In this document: one piece after another, positions 59,762-64,000 of the stretch
Position numbering within the stretch: the first letter of the stretch is position 1
How the letters are laid out: every line of letters starts with the position of its first letter
Assembly: GCA_028023455.1 (NCBI GenBank)
Contig: JAQFVV010000144.1
Location: 994,001-1,058,000 of the forward strand
DNA length: 64,000 nucleotides
Origin: Epiperipatus broadwayi
Taxonomy: Eukaryota > Onychophora > Udeonychophora > Euonychophora > Peripatidae
Reading direction: 5' to 3'
The notes under the pieces: generated by a model
The model's database searches: none
Told to the model about the DNA's origin: nothing
What the model saw: only the letters and a program-made list of their open reading frames with translations
Position numbers and translations under genes: made by a program

Positions 59762-60835
59762 ATGGATATGTCCAATGAAAAATCTAGCAGGATAAGAGGC
59801 ATTCTTCATAAAATCACTGAGGGTGACATGCCAATGTGGATCAAAGAGATGCTAGCAGAACTAAAAGAACTAAAGTCAGAAACTGCAGAAGTGAAGTCAG
59901 GTCAAGCAGAACTAAAGTCAGGTCAAGCAGAAAAGAGAGAGATGTGGTGAGAGATGTTAGAAGAACTAAAGTCAGAAATAAGGTTACTTTATGCAGAATG
60001 AAAGTCATTTCAAGAACTAAAGTCAAGTCAAGCAGAGCTTAAGTCAGAAATAAAATTGAGTCAAGAGAAGTCAGAGGAGAATATGGCTGAAATAATATTA
60101 GAAATAAAATTAGAAGTGAAATTAGAAACAAAGTCAGAAATACCAGAAATGAAGCAGCTAGAAATGCAAGGGAATATTAAAGGTCGGGTATTCAAAACAG
60201 AATTGTTAGGAACAAATGTTAAGGATCCACTACAGAAGGTTAAAATATATGATGATGACTCAATAGTGCAGTTTAAAGAAGAAAATCAGCAGATTGTTAA
60301 ATCAGTTAATAAGAATGTTAGTTTAACTAATGAAAAATTAAAAGCATATGAAAAACTCAGAGAAATAGTTGACCAAGAACCAGAATTAGATAGAAATGAG
60401 ATTATGGATATACTCAAAGGTTTCAAAGAAAATCTTGATAAAAATGTAGAAATCAGTGAATCAGTGAATATAGAAGTAATTTCTTTAGGCATAAAAGATC
60501 CAGAAATTTTGAAAAATAAATTGTTAAAGGTTACTGATATTACAAGCAATAAATTCAAAAATAAAAGTAGACGCATAGTTTCTGAATGTGTTTTTAATTA
60601 CTTAGATCATAACATGAAGATGAATATTCACAGAAAAGTACTATATGGAGGTATTGAACATGTAATATCTAGTGTAGCACGTATGATAAAAAGTGTTATT
60701 AATGCTAGAAAAGTTGATAAGGTGAAGGTCAAATTTAAAATTAAAGTTATGAAGAAATTTGGTGTAAATTTTCTTACGAAAGTTATTAGTCCAGAAAGGC
60801 TAAGATTAAACTTAAAAGAGCCAAAGGAGAATTAG
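59762..60835 (+). pseudogene. gag: Gag-like coiled-coil gene of a second retrotransposon
   Basis: The reading starts MDMSNEKSSRIRGILHKITE and moves into repeated ELKSGQAELKSGQ units, as in the Gag N-terminus of some insect LTR elements. A stop near 59948 and another near 59999 break it. From 60056 a 259-codon open frame continues in the same sense with EEN, KLE and EIK-rich coiled coil. A middle part follows (FKEENQQIVKSVNKNV, LDRNEIMDILKGFKENLD), then a Lys/Arg-rich tail ending LRLNLKEPKEN. No zinc knuckle, protease or RT follows within the window. It could instead be a domesticated Gag-derived gene, but the upstream stops argue against this. Confidence 0.55.
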
Positions 60836-61002
60836 TTAATGTGGATCATCTTAAGAAAGTAAAAAAAAGTGAAAAGGCTAGAGTTAAACCCAAGAAAGTG
60901 AAGATGAAATCTCTTAGAGAGAAAGTTATCAGAAGAAGAGAGATATAACTCAAATAGCTACATGGGACTGAACCAAATTTAGATTATCAAGATAATGATT
61001 TT
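60836..61002 (+). other. Degenerate continuation of the Gag-like gene
   Basis: The text stays Lys/Arg/Glu-rich (KKVKKS, RLELNPRK, ERKLSEEERY) with stops. It ends at a CATGGGACTGAACCAAATTT segment. Confidence 0.4.
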
Positions 61003-61495
61003 AGATATTTTTCTCTTAACACACTTATCAATAAGAGCTTGTTTGAGATATTGGTACACTCTATATTATATACTTGTAAAAATACAAGCTTATAAAAGCA
61101 ATATCACACAATATATGACTTGCTTTATTGATTATTATAAGTTTACCTTTAAGGCTTTTGGTGATGCTAAGGCTATTATTAGTATTTGGTAGATCTGAAT
61201 TTGGTTTAGTCCCATATAGCTATTTGACTTAGATAGTTGGATTTAAAGACATTTTATATCTGAAAATTTCAGATTTTCTACTCAATAGTTATGTATTTAA
61301 AAAGTGCTGGGTTTTGAATTGATATTTTAGATCCAGTGTCTGAATGTTCCAGCTCCTCACTGAGGTGAGCCAAAAGCTCAAAACCAATTGGTCTGGGGCT
61401 AGAAATATTTTATTAGAGATTTTAAATATTTTTCTCTTACTGCACTTATCAATAAGATCTTGATTGAACTATTGGTATGCTCCCTATTATCTAAA
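61003..61495 (+). repeat. Direct repeat pair flanking a foldback fragment
   Basis: TATTTTTCTCTTA, CACTTATCAATAAGA, a CTTG segment and TATTGGTA-CTC occur at about 61008-61068 and again at 61429-61488, a spacing of about 421 bases. Between them, 61340-61410 holds CTCCTCACTGAGGTGAGCC and ATTGGTCTGGGGCTAG, a diverged core of the foldback family. The arrangement suggests an insertion with duplication of about 65 bp or a local segmental duplication. The short frame at 60995-61192 has no motif. Confidence 0.65.
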
Positions 61496-63592
61496 AAAAT
61501 TATTAAAATAAAAATCTTTCGTAAAAGAAAAATGTAAAATTAAATGTTTAAGAGTTTTACTGCAGTTTGTTTTCGTAAACGTAAAACTAAGTCTCAGGGT
61601 TGTTGAAATAAAAGTTACAATTAATTAATTAAAAGAAAGGAGGGGGGTTTTCTTTAGAAATGTCAAACTAAAAGTTTGAGTTTAAAGAGTTTGTCATATT
61701 ATTATTGTTAGTTGAAATATAATTCAAAGGTCTAAAAATATAAATCTCTTCATTCAAGTTAAAGAAAAGCGTAATCTTGAAAAACTAAATAATGAATTGA
61801 TCTCAAATTATATATGTGCGTGCGAATGTAAAATAATGTATGCATGATAAATATTAAAAAATAAATGAAAATCAAAAATATAAAACAACAAGTTCAGCAT
61901 AATTAAAAATATAAAACAACATGTTTGCATGGCTACTACTAATTAAACAATCTCAAAAACATGTATCAAAGGAATTTCGACAACAGATATTGCCAGAGGA
62001 TATCAAAATGAAACACGCATCATGTATAAATAGCCAATTTTTTATCGGACATTTAGTCTAGTTAATTGCATCAGAGATAACAGTTGAGTTTAGTTCAGAG
62101 AGTATAATCTAGATTGTGCAGTTTATTATGAATAAATCAAGAATGCAGTGTTAAAACCATGGGAAACATGCAGTTGTTTTCCAGCCTGAAGTTCGATGAA
62201 AACAGTCAATATACCCGATATTAAGTGATGTCTGCATAACAGCTTGAAGAATCTCCGTCAATGTCTAATTGTCTCCAGGAATAATACCAATTAATAATCA
62301 TCAAATCTCCACAAGGAAACTTCAAATCTAACCGGTTAGAGATATCTCATTAGAAGCAGCAAACAGCAAGATGCATCCACATCCAAAATCCTAGGTAAAA
62401 CATTTTCTTATATTCATTTATAAAGTAGCCATCACATTCGTAAAAATTTGTGAATTCTCCAAGAGTCGAATTATAAGAACTCTATAGCACATAAAAATGA
62501 ACTATTAATTTGTGTGTTCTAAATATCAAATATTATTTAATGCTTTATTATATATGTCAGTGTGTGAATTAAATATAAGCGTGATTAAAAATACCAATAT
62601 TATGTTAGTTAAAAATTTATAAAAGTTAGCATAATTAATGTTAATAAATTGTCTTTAAACTTAAGCTTTATTTTTGACGGTCAATTCTTTTTACCAATCT
62701 TTTCATCAATTCTTTATCAATTCTTTTCACCACTATTATGTAACAATAATTTGTTATTGATTAAAAAAAATAGACTGAGCTAGTTAAGGGATTTTTCGAG
62801 CGCTGGATTATGAGCCTGCTGTCTGAGCATGTTAGTTTTAGACTAGCTGGTGCCCGGGGTTTACTCCAAAACAAATAAAGTGTTTGGGTAGTAGAGGTTT
62901 GAATCTAGCAGCCGAGATGGGCCATGATCTGATCGTGGGTATTGTTGATAATTAAAGCTATCAATAATATTTTCCACTTTGCTCAAACATGTCGGTTCGT
63001 TCATGTAATATTTATAATTAAATAAGATTATAAATGTATTATAAAGAAGTTTGTAACCAGCCAAAACATTTGCAGTGTAAGATCTTCTGCGGATCGAACC
63101 TGGTACATAAATGGCACCCCATGTTGGTGTGTGTTGTTTTTATAATTTTAATTAGTAGCCATCACTGTGTTTTTAAATATATTTCATTTTAATATTTATT
63201 TTCATGTGTTTTCAATATGATTTTAACACGCACATTTACACACATTTATTATATATTTTATTAACAAGCTTACATTTACGCACATGTATAATTTACTCGA
63301 ATGAAAAGAAATTTATATTTTTAGACTTTTAACTATTTATTTTCATGAATACTAATAAGAAAAACTCTTTATTTCATTTTATGAAACTTTTAGTTTGACT
63401 TTTTCTAATGAAAAACTCCTCTCCCCTTCTAATTAATTAATTGTAACTTTTATTTCAAAAACTAATGATAGAAAACTATTTGACTCTTACCTTTTTCGAA
63501 AACAAACTGTAATAAAACTCTTCAACTTTTAATTTTATGTTTTTCTTTTATGAAAGATTTTTATTTTAATAATTTTTTAGACAAAATTATTT
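61489..63592. repeat. Long inverted repeat, arms ~380-400 bp
   Basis: The left arm (61489-61870) opens TCTAAAAAAATTATTAAAAT and includes CAGTTTGTTTTCG, GAAATAAAAGTTACAATTAA, GTCAAACTAAAAGTTT and TCTAAAAATATAAAT. The inverse complement of 63592-63190 gives the same words in the same order with moderate divergence. The 1.3-kb centre has AT-rich DNA plus the GC-richer patch at 62790-63130. No gene was recognised. It may be a foldback transposon, two oppositely oriented LTR copies, or a hairpin-RNA locus. Confidence 0.75.
62790..63130 (+). other. GC-richer patch with tRNA-like and primer-site-like motifs
   Basis: TAGACTAGCTGGTGCCC near 62840 resembles a pol III A box, and AGGTTTGAATC near 62905 a B box about 60 bases on, on the plus strand. 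On the minus strand GGTTCGATCC near 63100 is an exact B-box form. TGGCACCCCATGTTGG near 63112 resembles the primer-site repeat at 58946. No cloverleaf could be drawn, so no tRNA is called. It could be a SINE head or retrotransposon leader. Confidence 0.35.
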
Positions 63593-64000
63593 TATATATA
63601 TGTGCTAATTCAAGGTTGGTACATTACACCACCCGCTGTTTGAGAGTAAAATGCATCATTTTTGACCATTTTATCTCTGATAACTTTAATTCTTAATTCT
63701 AAATATTTATTATTTTTCTAAGTTTGTTTTTTAATATCTTTTACTTTACATACTAAGGGCAATCTTCAATCATACTTTACTTCTTTCAATGCTGGCAACA
63801 TTTTTTTACAATGATTTGAGTCCTGGATAGTGACCACCAGGACAAACTAATTTTGTGGCACAGAGATCTTTTGGAAAGGAGGTGGATGCAGATTCGCTGA
63901 CTTATACCGACTTACACTTATGAAAATTTGAAGCTTCATTTGCCAGGTACACTGCGAATGGCAGGAATTATCAACTGTCCATTTTCGACTTACGCTTTGG
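63593..64000. other. Right edge, no gene supported
   Basis: AT-rich up to 63780. The last 200 bases are GC-richer, with a short uninterrupted plus frame near 63819-63900 (DKLILWHRDLLERRW) that stops at TGA. It could be the edge of an exon or of another element beyond the window. Confidence 0.3.

Noticed and set aside
62836-62925. Possible tRNA gene (A-box-like and B-box-like motifs)
   Set aside because: No acceptor or anticodon stem could be paired; kept only as a tRNA-like patch.
1-64000. CRISPR arrays, bacterial operons, replication origins
   Set aside because: Short direct repeats with regular unique spacers are absent, and the element types, core promoters and microsatellites point to a eukaryote.

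Overview
This window reads as repeat-rich, very AT-rich DNA from an invertebrate, most likely an arthropod. No intact host gene could be supported. The organism type is inferred from its mobile elements: Gag, protease, RT and integrase fragments of Ty3/gypsy type that resemble insect elements, RTE-like LINE reverse transcriptase remnants, hAT-type and Merlin-type DNA transposons, and a TATA plus TCAGT core promoter in one LTR. I cannot name the species.

Left part (1-23 kb). A repeat family with a unit of about 470 bp sits in two head-to-head tandem arrays at 1.75-3.17 kb, with single copies at 0.6 and 14.3 kb. A hAT-like non-autonomous element lies at 5.9-6.55 kb. A decayed LINE at 8.8-11.1 kb is split by a palindromic foldback element flanked by a perfect 12-bp target duplication. 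More foldback copies lie at 5, 11.6-12.3, 12.6, 19.7 and 61.3 kb. A probable solo LTR is at 14.87-16.25 kb and a second LINE 3' end at 16.7-17.6 kb. An unnamed repeat of about 650 bp occurs twice in opposite orientations (13.55-14.25 and 20.1-20.73 kb).

Centre (23.07-46.76 kb). One minus-strand Ty3/gypsy-type retrotransposon spans about 23.7 kb. It has terminal TG...CA, an (AT)n target site, a primer-binding site, a polypurine tract and broken gag and pol genes. Its LTRs are extremely long, about 5.4 kb each before later insertions. The 3' LTR (left) was hit by a 2.27-kb Merlin-like transposon with 8-bp target duplications, long terminal inverted repeats and a transposase zinc-ribbon remnant; most of its body is a degenerate tandem array. 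The 5' LTR (right) was hit by a 4.26-kb solo LTR that appears to belong to a diverged sister family, again inside an (AT)n tract.

Right part (46.8-64 kb). After about 5 kb with nothing recognisable there is a 2.0-kb LTR (52.85-54.87 kb) with a core promoter and adjacent primer-binding site but no visible body. At 58.9-60.8 kb a plus-strand Gag-like coiled-coil gene follows a tandem array whose units each begin with a primer-binding-site-like sequence. A long inverted repeat with arms of about 380-400 bp lies at 61.49-63.59 kb.

The genes do not form host pathways. They are nested mobile-element remnants, and the value of the window is the insertion history and the unusual LTR architecture. 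All similarity statements were made by eye; no searches were run.
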